Shown here piece after piece: positions 25,300-34,343 of a DNA stretch of 56,621 nt. The stretch is from Synergistaceae bacterium (GTDB taxonomy: Bacteria > Synergistota > Synergistia > Synergistales > Aminobacteriaceae): assembly GCA_017454625.1 (NCBI GenBank), contig JAFTCP010000022.1, forward strand, positions 1 to 56,621. Reading direction: 5' to 3'. Each line of letters starts with the position of its first letter. Position 1 is the first letter of the stretch. The notes below the pieces were generated by a model. The model ran no database searches, was not told the origin of the DNA, and saw only the letters and a list, made by a program, of their open reading frames with translations. The position numbers and the translations under genes are program-made.

Positions 25300-27349
25300 C
25301 GCTTCCGGGTCCGTTCACAAGCAAAAGCGCATTGATTATACTTCCGTCCTCGTTCCGTTGAGGTCTTCTCACAAGATGATACATGCCCGGCTTGAAATAA
25401 CTTTTTATCTCTCGCAAAACTTCTTCAACTTGATATCTCTGTGCTACGTTTAATAACTTGCTGATGTCCTCCGAATGAGGTTCACGATTGAAATGCTGCC
25501 ACAAAATATTTAAGCCTCGCGCCGTAGCTTCCATATCGTCGAGCTGTTCTCCTACCTGCAAATAATGATAGCCCAAATTCCTCTGGGTTTCTTCGCGAAC
25601 AATCGGATGTTTATTAGCTTCTTCGAGATAATAAAGCTGTAATCTCGCGTCCTGAGTTGAGAGAGCTTCACGCAAAATATAATTCCCGTAAATTCCGCTC
25701 CCGATGTAGATACATCCTGCTATTGATGCGGCTGCAAATGAAAATCCGACGAGCTTACGTAAAAATTTAGACTTGAAAATTTCGTAACTGAGATTAAATC
25801 TAAACACCGGGAAAAGCTCACGATTACACATAGCAAAAGCTAAAGTTATCCACACGATATTTTCGATACGATGAAAAGGACGCGTGAAAATTCCCGCAAA
25901 AGTTATCAGCGAGACCAGAGCAAATCCCCAAACGGCATTAATATTCACAGTCCCGCGCTTTTTCTTGAATAATCCGTAAAGAGCAGGAATTAACCAGGAC
26001 AGCCACATTAAAATAAATAAAGTTCCGCCGATATATCCTCCTTCACAGAAGAACTGCAAGAACTCATTATGCGCCCAGTGAGTATATTGCCAAGTATACC
26101 AGTCCTCATTAATCGTTTGGAAGCCGTAACGCTGAGCCTCCAGGTAATGCCATTTATATTGTCCGATGCCTACACCTTCAGGATGCTCACGGAACATTGC
26201 AAATGAAGTTGTCCAGATGCCGCGACGATTGCCGATATTTTCAGCATGCTGGATTATGTCAGCCGTCTTATTAACAAAATCTCCGGCCCTGCTGTCCATT
26301 GAGATTGTGAAGACTGTTGCAAGAACAAGCATAACTGCCAAAAAACGCAAAACATAATTTCTGTCAAATTTCCATGCCGCGAAAATAAAAAATAATATTA
26401 ATCCTCCGAAGAGCGCAAGAATTCCGGATCTGCTCGTTGAGTTCAATAATCCCCAGAAATTTATTGCAGCAAGAATTAATAACACGACCGAGAAATACGT
26501 ACGCTTATCATTACCAAGTTTCCAAGCAAGAATAAAGCTCCAAATTATTAATAATCCTCCGAGAACTGCAAAAATTACGCTGGACTGAGTTATTGCGAAC
26601 CTTACACAGATTACAGCAAAAGAGATGCTCAGAGCAGGAAGCCAAATTTTTTTTGAACGTCCTTGCTCGTCATCCTTCCAAACGTCAAACGCGAATAAAT
26701 ACACAACTCCTAAACACGCTACAGCTTCCCATAAACCAAACATATTTTGCTGGGCCGTGTTGCCGATGTAATTTCCAGGAGTCGGGAGAATTATTGTGCT
26801 ATATTTAATCATCCATTCTAAAATTGTTCCCTGAAGAAAATTAAGATTATTCATGTCCCTAATTTGAAGCTCAGCGAACAAGACATTTAATGCCGCATTC
26901 AAACTTGCAAGGATTAAAACAGGACGAAGCCCCCAATCAGGAAACGAAGCTACGCTGATAACGTAAAATGCCCACATCGTAACGAAACAGACCATCTCAA
27001 GGGCAAACGCTGTAGGCGAGAATAAATCAACCCAGAAAGGCTGTAATACGCAATAAGTCAGGATTAACGCCCAGATTGCTCCGAATAAATCAATCTTGAA
27101 TTTAATTCTCTCACGTCCGTAATAAAATAATCTTAAGCCTGCGACGAACACGGCGATTGCTACAGGAACTCCGGTTACTGCCCACTTTAAAATATGCAAG
27201 GTGTCAGCAAATCTTATTCCTGAATATACCAAGTTCGGCAACGCAAGCGATATGAACCATAAAGGAAGTAACAGCCCGGCAGGCACTAACGGAAGAGTTA
27301 AGTCTTTAACGGGTAAATTTTTTTTCTCAAGTAAATTTTTCTTCTTCAT
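25289..27349 (-). CDS. O-antigen ligase / PglL-like oligosaccharyltransferase
   Basis: 686 residues with about 12-14 membrane helices and a C-terminal helical, TPR-like region (NLGYHYLQVGEQL). The Wzy_C-type motif HNEFLQFFCEGGYIGG in a large periplasmic loop, and a GNYIGNTAQQNMFGLW segment resembling the conserved GN..Q block of PglL enzymes, place it in the O-antigen ligase/polymerase superfamily. Such enzymes move a lipid-linked glycan to lipid A or to a protein. Because it is translationally coupled to gspJ, glycosylation of a pseudopilin or secreted protein is an attractive inference, but lipid A ligation or polymer synthesis is equally possible. Confidence 0.75.
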   Translation of the reverse strand: MKKKNLLEKKNLPVKDLTLPLVPAGLLLPLWFISLALPNLVYSGIRFADTLHILKWAVTGVPVAIAVFVAGLRLFYYGRERIKFKIDLFGAIWALILTYCVLQPFWVDLFSPTAFALEMVCFVTMWAFYVISVASFPDWGLRPVLILASLNAALNVLFAELQIRDMNNLNFLQGTILEWMIKYSTIILPTPGNYIGNTAQQNMFGLWEAVACLGVVYLFAFDVWKDDEQGRSKKIWLPALSISFAVICVRFAITQSSVIFAVLGGLLIIWSFILAWKLGNDKRTYFSVVLLILAAINFWGLLNSTSRSGILALFGGLILFFIFAAWKFDRNYVLRFLAVMLVLATVFTISMDSRAGDFVNKTADIIQHAENIGNRRGIWTTSFAMFREHPEGVGIGQYKWHYLEAQRYGFQTINEDWYTWQYTHWAHNEFLQFFCEGGYIGGTLFILMWLSWLIPALYGLFKKKRGTVNINAVWGFALVSLITFAGIFTRPFHRIENIVWITLAFAMCNRELFPVFRFNLSYEIFKSKFLRKLVGFSFAAASIAGCIYIGSGIYGNYILREALSTQDARLQLYYLEEANKHPIVREETQRNLGYHYLQVGEQLDDMEATARGLNILWQHFNREPHSEDISKLLNVAQRYQVEEVLREIKSYFKPGMYHLVRRPQRNEDGSIINALLLVNGPGSDDK

Positions 27350-27408
27350 GTAAATTTCTCCTTAATATTACAATATCTTTCAACAGGAGCGAAAGCATCA
27401 GGCAATAC
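27350..27408 (-). repeat. Echo of the junction between the spermidine-synthase-like gene and the ligase gene
   Basis: This stretch repeats the region at 27440-27502, which contains the last codons of the upstream gene (GACAGGAGCAAAAGCATC against CAACAGGAGCGAAAGCATC on the plus strand) and its following AAGGAGAA ribosome site. A duplicated gene-to-gene junction, still carrying two Shine-Dalgarno sequences, fills the gap. Confidence 0.65.
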
Positions 27409-27439
27409 AACTTTTCATGTAATCGCGCAAATTTTTCAC
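27398..27439 (-). CDS. Possible 13-residue leader ORF before the ligase gene
   Basis: GTG 27439 is preceded by AAGGAGAATTTGAC and opens a 13-codon frame starting Met-Lys-Asn-Leu, similar to the ligase start (Met-Lys-Lys-Lys-Asn-Leu). It looks like the first copy of the duplicated junction. Whether it is translated is unknown. Confidence 0.25.
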   Translation of the reverse strand: MKNLRDYMKSCIA

Positions 27440-27451
27440 GTCAAATTCTCC

Positions 27452-28990
27452 TTATTGCATTAACGCGTATTTCTCGACAGGAGCAAAAGCATCTGAAAAC
27501 GCCGGAACTTTTTCATCAGGAACAAAAGGTTCAAGCCACTGATGAGATAATAAATCTGCAAACTTCGGCGCATAAGTCGGAGCTACGCTTGAAGATGTCC
27601 CTACGAGAATTAAATTTTGCAGGGCATAAGCATATTTCGAGTCAGGCGCGTTCGCAAGAAATATCATCATTGTCTCAAATGAACTCGAAAACGCCTTATA
27701 AATCCCGTGAAAAACTCCAGATTTAGGCCCATAAACCGAAGCAATAATATTCACAATTAATGCTCCGTCAGGTTTTAAAATCTCACGAAGTCTCGCGGCT
27801 GTCTCGGTTGTCGTCATCTGGAAGGGAATAGAAATCCATGAATTGAACGTGTCCATGAAGATCGCATCATATTCATCTAAGCCGTCGCGTTTTGCACGAT
27901 TTAAGAAAGTCCGAGCGTCCTCGTGAAAAATTCTCATTCTGGGATTATCTTTCAAGTCAAAATATTTTCTCGCCGTCTCAGTAACTCCCGGATCTAATTC
28001 AACGACATCAATCATAACGTCATCAGAATAATTCGCAAGGATGTAACGGGGAACGCAATATCCTCCTCCGCCGAGCATCAAAATTTTCTTAGCATTCGGC
28101 TTGTAATAAAACGCTAAGTCGTAAAATTTCGTGTATGAACTCACAAGCTCCGAAGTGTTATCAAGATACATCATTGATTGCGCGCTGTCGGGGTCCGTTA
28201 CTAATACTCGCAAGGGTCGGCCTGTTCTCGTTCTCTGTTCATCGTAAGTCTTTACTAATAAGTGATTATAAGATGTATCAACGTGTGTTCCTTCAAGCTG
28301 AAAAGGAATTCCCTCTTTTAAAGCCTCATATCCTCCGGCTGAAAGCGCACAGAAAACTAGAACGCCGATAATTTTTCGCCAAGCTCCTGTATAAACCAGA
28401 ACAGAAAGCAAAGCTACGAGGCTCGCGAGGAACATCAAGATTACTCCGGACGGAAATAACGAGATTAACACGAAGCCGCCCATGAACGTCCCGAAGATAC
28501 TTCCTGCCGAGTTCAACGCCGACAATCTTCCGACGACTGAGCCCGAAGAGTTTACGTCCTGCATAGCTAATCTTGCTGTGAAAGGTGAGACCATCCCCAA
28601 TAAAATGCTAGCTGGCGAAAATATTAACAATGCCGCGAAAACTGAGGACATGTAAAGATTTAAATGTAATTCCTGAAGTTTCACGAGAATAAAATTGCTC
28701 GCAAACGCCGTGATAGCTATGATTACCGCCGCTATGAATAATATTCTCCCTAATAATTTTCCCTCCGGCCTCTTGTCAGCCCATGAACCTCCGAGCCAGT
28801 TGCCTATGCATAAACTCGTCATGATAATTCCGATTAAGGCTGTCCATACTATAAGGGAGGTCCCGAAGAATGGAGCAACTAAACGCGAACCCGTTAGCTC
28901 AAGTATCATCGTCGCCGCTCCGCTGAAAAATGATGTGATTTGAAGACGAGGCTGAATTTTTCCCGTCTGATTTTCGTTTTCGTGTGTCAA
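27452..28990 (-). CDS. Membrane-fused spermidine synthase-like protein
   Basis: 512 residues: about six to seven N-terminal membrane helices (MILELTGSRLVAPFFGTSLIVW is the conserved first block of fused-MFS/spermidine synthase proteins) followed by a SpeE-like Rossmann methyltransferase-fold domain. In the latter, ILMLGGGGYCVPRYIL is the nucleotide loop, DVVELDPGV the acidic end of strand 2, and FMDTFNSW the aminopropyltransferase-type catalytic region. The substrate is not certain; many family members have unproven activity. It lies between trkH and the ligase-like gene with an echo on either side. Confidence 0.82.
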   Translation of the reverse strand: MTHENENQTGKIQPRLQITSFFSGAATMILELTGSRLVAPFFGTSLIVWTALIGIIMTSLCIGNWLGGSWADKRPEGKLLGRILFIAAVIIAITAFASNFILVKLQELHLNLYMSSVFAALLIFSPASILLGMVSPFTARLAMQDVNSSGSVVGRLSALNSAGSIFGTFMGGFVLISLFPSGVILMFLASLVALLSVLVYTGAWRKIIGVLVFCALSAGGYEALKEGIPFQLEGTHVDTSYNHLLVKTYDEQRTRTGRPLRVLVTDPDSAQSMMYLDNTSELVSSYTKFYDLAFYYKPNAKKILMLGGGGYCVPRYILANYSDDVMIDVVELDPGVTETARKYFDLKDNPRMRIFHEDARTFLNRAKRDGLDEYDAIFMDTFNSWISIPFQMTTTETAARLREILKPDGALIVNIIASVYGPKSGVFHGIYKAFSSSFETMMIFLANAPDSKYAYALQNLILVGTSSSVAPTYAPKFADLLSHQWLEPFVPDEKVPAFSDAFAPVEKYALMQ

Positions 28991-29119
28991 ATTTTATTCA
29001 GCTCCTTTTACGTTTCATTTTAGGCCATTCGTTAATAATTTCGTATCAGTAAAATTTATTTCCCGTGTTTTCCTGACAGCAAGACCGCGAAAACAAAGCG
29101 AATTATGAGTGTCAATCTT

Positions 29120-29170
29120 ATCATTTCTCATACGTTCCCGGCACAAACACCGCGAATAATTCAAATATAT
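29120..29170 (-). repeat. Tandem echo of the trkH 3' end
   Basis: On the plus strand TTCCCGGCACAAA...CACCGCGAATAATTCAA repeats the trkH end at 29173-29225 (TTCCCGGCACAAAAAGAAGAAACACCGCGAACAATTCAA in two blocks), with nine bases missing. A fainter possible third copy lies near 29068-29095. The rest of the 28991-29172 gap is empty of recognisable genes. Confidence 0.7.
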
Positions 29171-29172
29171 AT

Positions 29173-30624
29173 TCATTTCCTGTATGTTCCCGGCACAAAA
29201 AGAAGAAACACCGCGAACAATTCAAGTCTTCCTGCAAGCATACAGAACGAGAATAACCACTTTATTAATGATGGAAGCCACGCGAAATTTTCAACCGGTC
29301 CAAGAAGATTTAAGCCAGGTCCGACGTTGCTTAAGCATGTTAAAACTCCGGTGAAGGCTGAGAGTAAATCTATTCCGAACGCCGTAGTGATTAATGTTCC
29401 GACCGAGAGCATGAGCATGTAAAGCACGAAGAATGCCGCCGAGCTGTCCATTGTTCCTTTGGGGATGGGCTTACCGTTCATTCTTGCTGTGATTACTGCG
29501 CGGGGATGAAGAAGCCTTGACGTTTCAGTTTTAAGCTGACGGCCAATTATCAGGAAACGCGAGACTTTACAGCCGCCTCCGGTTGATCCGCCTGATGCTC
29601 CGATGAACATTAATATCACGAATAGAAATTTCGTAAACTCCGGCCATAAATTATAATCTTCGATAACAAAGCCCGTAGTCGTCATCACACTTACAACGTT
29701 AAAGAAAGTTCGCCGCAAAGTATGCTCAACGCTCACGAAAAATCCAGAGAGATATAGAGCAGCCGACATTGCCAGAGCCGAAAATACGGTGATGTAAAAA
29801 TAGCTTCGTAACTCCTCATCAGCGAGAAAATCACGAAACTTTTTCATTGGCAGAAGGAAATACAACGAGAAATTTATTCCCGAAGCGAACATGAATATAA
29901 TTATTACCCATTGGATATATGGACTTGTGAAGTAAGCGATTGAAGCGTTTTTCGTTGAGAAACCGCCGGTTGCTATAGTCGAGCATGAATGACAGAAAGC
30001 ATCAAATAAGCTCATTCCTCCCAGAAGCAAAAATAACGTTTCAAGCAATGTCAAGAACACATAAACTCCCCATAATCGCATTGCTGTCTGATGAAGTCTC
30101 GGCGTAACTTTTTCAGCCGTAACTCCGGGAACTTCGGCTTTGTACATTTCCATCCCTGAAACTCCCAAGAAGGGAAGGACAGCGAGGCTCAAAACTATAA
30201 TTCCCATTCCTCCCATCCAGTGAGTTAGTGAACGCCATAATAATATCCCTCGCGGCAGAATTTCTATCTCGGTCATAATCGTAGCTCCTGTTGTAGTGAA
30301 GCCCGACATTGTCTCGAAAAATGCATCTGTGTAACTCGAAACCGAACCGGAAATCCAATACGGCAATGCTCCAACCACCGAAGCCGTAAGCCACGAAAAA
30401 CCCGTAATCCCGACACCTTCACGAATGCCGATATGCGTACTCTTCTCGTTGGTGGAATAAACGTAAAATATAAAGCTCACGAAAAATCCGAAGAACATCG
30501 ACAAGGCGAATGCGCTTTTATCTGGGGCGTGGTCATAAAGGGAAATTGCGAACGGAAATAACATTGCGCAGGAGACTACGAGGCTGATTAACGATAAAAC
30601 TTTGAAGACTACTCTAAATTTCAT
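29173..30624 (-). CDS. trkH: TrkH potassium uptake channel subunit
   Basis: 483-residue inner-membrane K+ channel subunit with four repeated M1-P-M2 units. Selectivity-filter-type loops are visible as ETMSGFTTTGAT, a SCSTIATGGFST block, VVSVMTTTGFVIEDY and the last one, TCLSNVGPGLN. It works with the cytosolic ring protein TrkA, encoded immediately upstream with a four-base overlap (ATGA). Length and loops are normal. Confidence 0.94.
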   Translation of the reverse strand: MKFRVVFKVLSLISLVVSCAMLFPFAISLYDHAPDKSAFALSMFFGFFVSFIFYVYSTNEKSTHIGIREGVGITGFSWLTASVVGALPYWISGSVSSYTDAFFETMSGFTTTGATIMTEIEILPRGILLWRSLTHWMGGMGIIVLSLAVLPFLGVSGMEMYKAEVPGVTAEKVTPRLHQTAMRLWGVYVFLTLLETLFLLLGGMSLFDAFCHSCSTIATGGFSTKNASIAYFTSPYIQWVIIIFMFASGINFSLYFLLPMKKFRDFLADEELRSYFYITVFSALAMSAALYLSGFFVSVEHTLRRTFFNVVSVMTTTGFVIEDYNLWPEFTKFLFVILMFIGASGGSTGGGCKVSRFLIIGRQLKTETSRLLHPRAVITARMNGKPIPKGTMDSSAAFFVLYMLMLSVGTLITTAFGIDLLSAFTGVLTCLSNVGPGLNLLGPVENFAWLPSLIKWLFSFCMLAGRLELFAVFLLFVPGTYRK

Positions 30625-32006
30625 GACTGTTCTCCGAGTTCAGCTCCAAATAATTTTGCGGCTTCCGGCATCATCTCAGTCAAGGCGAATAAAATTACTC
30701 TGTCTCCGGCCAATAATTGAGTTGAACCAAACGGGACGAAGACATTATCACCGCGCTTTAATAATGCGACAACGACACCTTTTTTGAGTTTTATCTGGGC
30801 TAAAGTTTTTCCGATTAAGTCAATATTTTCCGGCAATACGACCTCTAACATCTCAGCATTAATTTTCTCAATCATCGAGAAAGCCCGCGTGTGTTTCGGA
30901 TAATGGACGAACCTTAATATCAAGTTAGCGAGTGCTTCGTTCGGGTCAACTATTGCGTCAACGGGCATGCATTGCGTCATTTCCTGATAATCTTTACGCT
31001 TCACGATTGCAATTGTCTTCTTGGCTCCCATTCTCTTAGCAATCGCACAGTAAATCAGGTTCAGCTCGTCTAAGTCCGTAGCGCAGATATAACCGTCGGC
31101 CTCGTCAATTCCTTCTTCGCTGAGAACTCGTTTATCGGCTCCGTCCGAGTTTATCACGAGTGCTTCTCCTAATTCCTCAGCTAACCGCGCGCATCGTTTA
31201 GGGTCTATATCGATTAAACGCAAGCTGACATTTCCGAAATCACGTTTAACGGCTTGAGCAATCTGCGTTCCTAATTTTCCTCCGCCGACGATAAATAATT
31301 TTCTGAGCGTTAAAGTCTCGGCTTCCGGCTGAAAAACTTTCTGCAACAAATCCGCGCTGTCCTTATACGTAACAACATAGCAGACATCACCAGCTTTTAA
31401 TTCCGTAAAACCGTTCGGAACTCCTGAAACTCCGTCTTCATGCTCAACGTGAACGAACACGGCCATTAAGTCAGGAAATTTCGGGCGAATATCTTTCAGG
31501 GCCATATTGACGAGCGGGGAATTTTCGGAAATTTTGAGAGTGTAAAGCGCGGCTTTTCCGTCTAATAATTCTGCGGCGTGTGTAGCAGAGCTTACCTCTA
31601 ATAATCCTATAATCTCTCGTGCAATCGAACGTTCAGGCGAGATCATCATGTCAATCCCTAATTTATTTCCCCAGTCGGCGCTGTCAGTGAACTCTAAATT
31701 TCTCGCTCGTGAAATGACATAAGGAACTCCCGCGCTGTGAGCAATCCAACATGAGAGCATATTAACTTCATCGCGGTTTGTGCACGCAATCAACAAGTCA
31801 ACGTCGCCGCTCGGTGTAACTCCTGCTTGAGCTAAAATTTGAGGCCTAGCACCATTGCCGCGAATTACTTGCACGTCGAGTTCATCATCGGCATTCTTAG
31901 CTTGGGCTTCGTCCTTCTCAACGAGATAAATATTATGTCCCTCACTCGAAAGAGTTTTTGCGACGCTTCGACCGACTTCTCCGGCACCAACAATTACTAT
32001 ATTCAT
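30621..32006 (-). CDS. trkA: TrkA potassium channel regulatory subunit
   Basis: 461-residue peripheral protein that gates TrkH in response to nucleotides. It has two tandem RCK units: the first NAD-binding loop is IVGAGEVG at 4-11, then a TrkA-C domain, then a second loop IVGGGKLGTQ and a second TrkA-C domain ending PFGSTQLLAGDRVILFA. The start ATG 32006 follows AAAGGAGCG. A chain of three short echo ORFs lies directly upstream. Confidence 0.96.
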   Translation of the reverse strand: MNIVIVGAGEVGRSVAKTLSSEGHNIYLVEKDEAQAKNADDELDVQVIRGNGARPQILAQAGVTPSGDVDLLIACTNRDEVNMLSCWIAHSAGVPYVISRARNLEFTDSADWGNKLGIDMMISPERSIAREIIGLLEVSSATHAAELLDGKAALYTLKISENSPLVNMALKDIRPKFPDLMAVFVHVEHEDGVSGVPNGFTELKAGDVCYVVTYKDSADLLQKVFQPEAETLTLRKLFIVGGGKLGTQIAQAVKRDFGNVSLRLIDIDPKRCARLAEELGEALVINSDGADKRVLSEEGIDEADGYICATDLDELNLIYCAIAKRMGAKKTIAIVKRKDYQEMTQCMPVDAIVDPNEALANLILRFVHYPKHTRAFSMIEKINAEMLEVVLPENIDLIGKTLAQIKLKKGVVVALLKRGDNVFVPFGSTQLLAGDRVILFALTEMMPEAAKLFGAELGEQS

Positions 32007-32053
32007 GATTTATCACGCTCCTTTAATTCGGTTTTAATGATTATGATGTTCAT
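32003..32053 (-). CDS. Short leader ORF C before trkA
   Basis: 16 codons from ATG 32053, beginning Met-Asn-Ile-Ile like trkA. Its TGA stop overlaps the trkA ATG (ATGA) and it contains the trkA ribosome site. Its own site is AAAGGAAAG at 32062-32070. Probably derived from the trkA start by tandem duplication and then frame decay; translation is plausible but unproven. Confidence 0.35.
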   Translation of the reverse strand: MNIIIIKTELKERDKS

Positions 32054-32059
32054 GATTTA

Positions 32060-32131
32060 TTACTTTCCTTTGAGAAGAGTTTTTACGATGCTGTGTACAA
32101 CTTCCCCAGTTACAAAAATTACGATATTCAT
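32060..32131 (-). CDS. Short leader ORF B, a copy of the TrkA N-terminus
   Basis: 23 codons from ATG 32131: MNIVIFVTGEVVHSIVKTL then LKGK. Compare TrkA MNIVIVGAGEVGRSVAKTL. Twelve of the first 19 positions are identical and no frame shift is needed, so the frame has survived. AAGGGAGC lies ten bases upstream. It ends six bases before ORF C. Confidence 0.4.
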   Translation of the reverse strand: MNIVIFVTGEVVHSIVKTLLKGK

Positions 32132-32133
32132 GA

Positions 32134-32190
32134 TTAATCATGCTCCCTTAACGAAGAGTTTTTGTGAGCTTCAATCATCATGATATTCAT
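32134..32190 (-). CDS. Short leader ORF A before trkA
   Basis: 18 codons from ATG 32190, starting Met-Asn-Ile-Met and ending two bases before ORF B, whose ribosome site it contains. Its own start lacks a clear ribosome site. It is the most diverged of the three copies. Confidence 0.25.
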   Translation of the reverse strand: MNIMMIEAHKNSSLREHD

Positions 32191-32225
32191 TATGTATCGC
32201 AATTTCTCAGGTCCATATGACATGA

Positions 32226-32960
32226 TTATTTTTGCTGCCATAACAACGAGAACTCAGCAGAAGGTTTTTTCAGGTCCGGGCGAATAATTCTGCACACGTA
32301 AAAATTACTCTCTCTTGCTTCAAACTGGAGCTTGATTACCTCGCCTAATTTTGCTCCGCTTCGGAATGACGCGCATAATTTTTTCAGCTCATGACTTCCA
32401 AAATCAACCGGGCATTCATCGTGAACCCATGCGAAATAGTTAGCGTTGTTGACGTGAGCGTTGTAGTCTAAATCGTGAAACCTCACGGGAAAATCCACGC
32501 TTCGAGTTATATTTTCCTCGTCAAGTTCCGGAATTTCCTCAAAGTCCGGGCTTATCGGCTCAACGTTTCCTTTGTCAATTCCCTCAATGTGGGCAGCAGC
32601 TTTAACCGGCCTTCCTGTTTTTACGTCAACAAGAAACCATGAAGTTTTTGCGTCGATTATTTTTTTCCCGTCGTGTGAATTAACGTAAAATTTCCTGAGC
32701 GTGTTATAGCCGTGTGATGGGTCATGAAAAGTTGAGATTACAAATTTTTCGTCGAGCATGGGAAGTTTTCCGAGAAAATTAATCTCATAGCGCGTCAATA
32801 CCCAAGCATAACCCCGCGCAAATAATTCCGTCGCCGTTCCTTCGATGTCCTCAACCGCAAGTCCGGCTGTATCCTGAAAATAATCAAGAAGGCTCCGGAG
32901 TTTGATTGTCCCGTCAGATGAGGCATTCGACGGCTGAACTCTAAATTCTTGTATGAACAT
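32226..32960 (-). CDS. Acyl-ACP thioesterase
   Basis: 244-residue double hot-dog thioesterase of the FatA/FatB-like bacterial family, which releases fatty acids from acyl carrier protein. The N-terminal half has LLDYFQDTAGLAVEDI and the substrate-side YAWVLTRYEINF. The C-terminal hot-dog carries the catalytic-type motif DYNAHVN with Asp165, Asn167 and His169. It follows hisD by one base, so it shares a message with the his genes. The chain-length preference cannot be read. Confidence 0.85.
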   Translation of the reverse strand: MFIQEFRVQPSNASSDGTIKLRSLLDYFQDTAGLAVEDIEGTATELFARGYAWVLTRYEINFLGKLPMLDEKFVISTFHDPSHGYNTLRKFYVNSHDGKKIIDAKTSWFLVDVKTGRPVKAAAHIEGIDKGNVEPISPDFEEIPELDEENITRSVDFPVRFHDLDYNAHVNNANYFAWVHDECPVDFGSHELKKLCASFRSGAKLGEVIKLQFEARESNFYVCRIIRPDLKKPSAEFSLLWQQK

Positions 32961-32961
32961 T

Positions 32962-34215
32962 TTAATTTTCCCTTCGGATTGTTACGCTGTTTGCGTGTCC
33001 TGTTAAGCCTTCGGAGTTCGCAAAGTTTTCTATGTCAAATGAGGCTTCATTTAAGGCTTCGTGAGTGTAATAAATATATTGCGATTTCTTGATGAAGTCG
33101 TCGACTGAAAGCGGGCTTGAAAATCTTGCTGTTCCCATCGTAGGCAATGTGTGATTGGGGCCGGCGTAATAATCTCCTAATGCTTCAGGTGAGTATGAGC
33201 CTAAAAATATGCTTCCGGCGTTGCGAATTTTCGTGAGCATCAAAAACGGATTGGCCGTGCAAATTTCGAGATGTTCCGGAGCAATCTCATTCGCGATTTT
33301 CACAGCTTCATCAAGCTCATCAACGAGAATTATTCTTCCCTGATTGTCAATTGAAACCCTCGCTATGTCATGACGAATGAGCTTTACAATTTGCGCTTCA
33401 ATTTCATCACTGACTTTTTGAGCTAATTCCTGTGAGTTCGTGAGCAAAATTGCGCTGGCGAGTTTATCGTGTTCGGACTGGGCTAACATGTCGGCGGCTA
33501 AGTAAGCTGGGTTATTATTCTCGTCGGCAATAATCAAAATTTCGCTCGGCCCGGCTATCATGTCAATTGCGACGCGTCCGAAAACCTGACGTTTTGCCTC
33601 GGCCACGTAAATATTTCCCGGCCCCACGATTTTATCAACTTTCCTGACGCTCTCAGTCCCGTAAGCCAAAGCCGCAATCGCCTGCGCTCCTCCCATCTTG
33701 AAGATTTTGTTTACGCCAGCAACGTGAGCCGCCGCAATAATCTCATCTTTAATCTTGGGAGGTGTAGCAATGAAAATTTCATCACAGCCCGCAAGTTTTG
33801 CCGGTATCGCGTTCATTAACACGCTCGAAGGATAAGAAGCCGTCCCGCCGGGAACATACAAGCCTACGCGTTCAAGAGGAGTTATACGCTGACCGAGAAT
33901 TGCTCCGTTTGAACGTGAAAATGCGAACCCGTTACGAACTTGCTTAGAGTGAAACTCACGAATATTTTCTGCCGCACGTTCCAGCATCGAAACGTAATCA
34001 CTTCCGACAATCCTTAACGCCTCGTCAATTTCCTCCTCGCTGACTTCCAAACTTGAGAGTTTTACGCCGTCAAATCTCGCCTCATAATCAATAACCGCTT
34101 TATCCCCGTTAAGTCTCACATTGTCAATAATTCCCCGCACAGTTTCTGAGACGTTAGGAGCCTTTATGCTTATCTCCTCTCGCGAAAAATCTTTTGCTTC
34201 AACAATTTTTATCAT
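32962..34215 (-). CDS. hisD: Histidinol dehydrogenase
   Basis: Zinc- and NAD-dependent enzyme that oxidises L-histidinol to L-histidine. 417 residues. Characteristic blocks are YVPGGTASYPSSVLMNAIPAKLAGC, FKMGGAQAIAALAYGTESV, VDKIVGPGNIYVAEAK, IDMIAGPSEILIIAD and EHLEI with YAGPNHTLPT, which bears active-site His. All are intact. The start has AGGAGG upstream. It comes after hisG with a repeat-filled gap of 128 bases. Confidence 0.97.
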   Translation of the reverse strand: MIKIVEAKDFSREEISIKAPNVSETVRGIIDNVRLNGDKAVIDYEARFDGVKLSSLEVSEEEIDEALRIVGSDYVSMLERAAENIREFHSKQVRNGFAFSRSNGAILGQRITPLERVGLYVPGGTASYPSSVLMNAIPAKLAGCDEIFIATPPKIKDEIIAAAHVAGVNKIFKMGGAQAIAALAYGTESVRKVDKIVGPGNIYVAEAKRQVFGRVAIDMIAGPSEILIIADENNNPAYLAADMLAQSEHDKLASAILLTNSQELAQKVSDEIEAQIVKLIRHDIARVSIDNQGRIILVDELDEAVKIANEIAPEHLEICTANPFLMLTKIRNAGSIFLGSYSPEALGDYYAGPNHTLPTMGTARFSSPLSVDDFIKKSQYIYYTHEALNEASFDIENFANSEGLTGHANSVTIRREN

Positions 34216-34251
34216 AAAACATTCCTCCTAATTGCATAATAAACGTGAAAA

Positions 34252-34340
34252 TTTTTATTGCGCCGACTTCTTTATAATTTCGTTTAAGCCTATGAAATTT
34301 TTACGTCGCCAGTTTCATAATCTCGTTTAAACCTGTGAAA
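34252..34340 (-). repeat. Two tandem echoes of the hisG 3' end
   Basis: Units 34252-34297 and 34298-34340 repeat the hisG end at 34341-34380. On the minus strand the last hisG codons read Asn-Glu-Ile-Ile-Lys-Lys-Leu-Ala-Gln-stop. The copies still read NEIMKLAT-stop and NEIIKKSAQ-stop. They fill the gap to hisD, which otherwise holds only the hisD ribosome site. Confidence 0.85.
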
Positions 34341-34343
34341 TTT

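Larger units (their letters stand above)
32007..32200 (-). repeat. Three decayed tandem copies of the trkA 5' region
   Basis: Parent unit 31951-32030 (first trkA codons plus ribosome site). Copies: 32031-32075 (shortened), 32076-32154 (near full length; blocks AGAGTTTTT, ACGAT and ATATTCATGATT are kept on the plus strand) and 32155-32200 (shortened). They fill almost all of the 32007-32225 gap between trkA and the thioesterase gene. Confidence 0.8.

Noticed and set aside
27452-28990. Calling the membrane spermidine synthase-like protein speE
   Set aside because: The N-terminal membrane part and uncertain active site make true spermidine synthase activity unproven.
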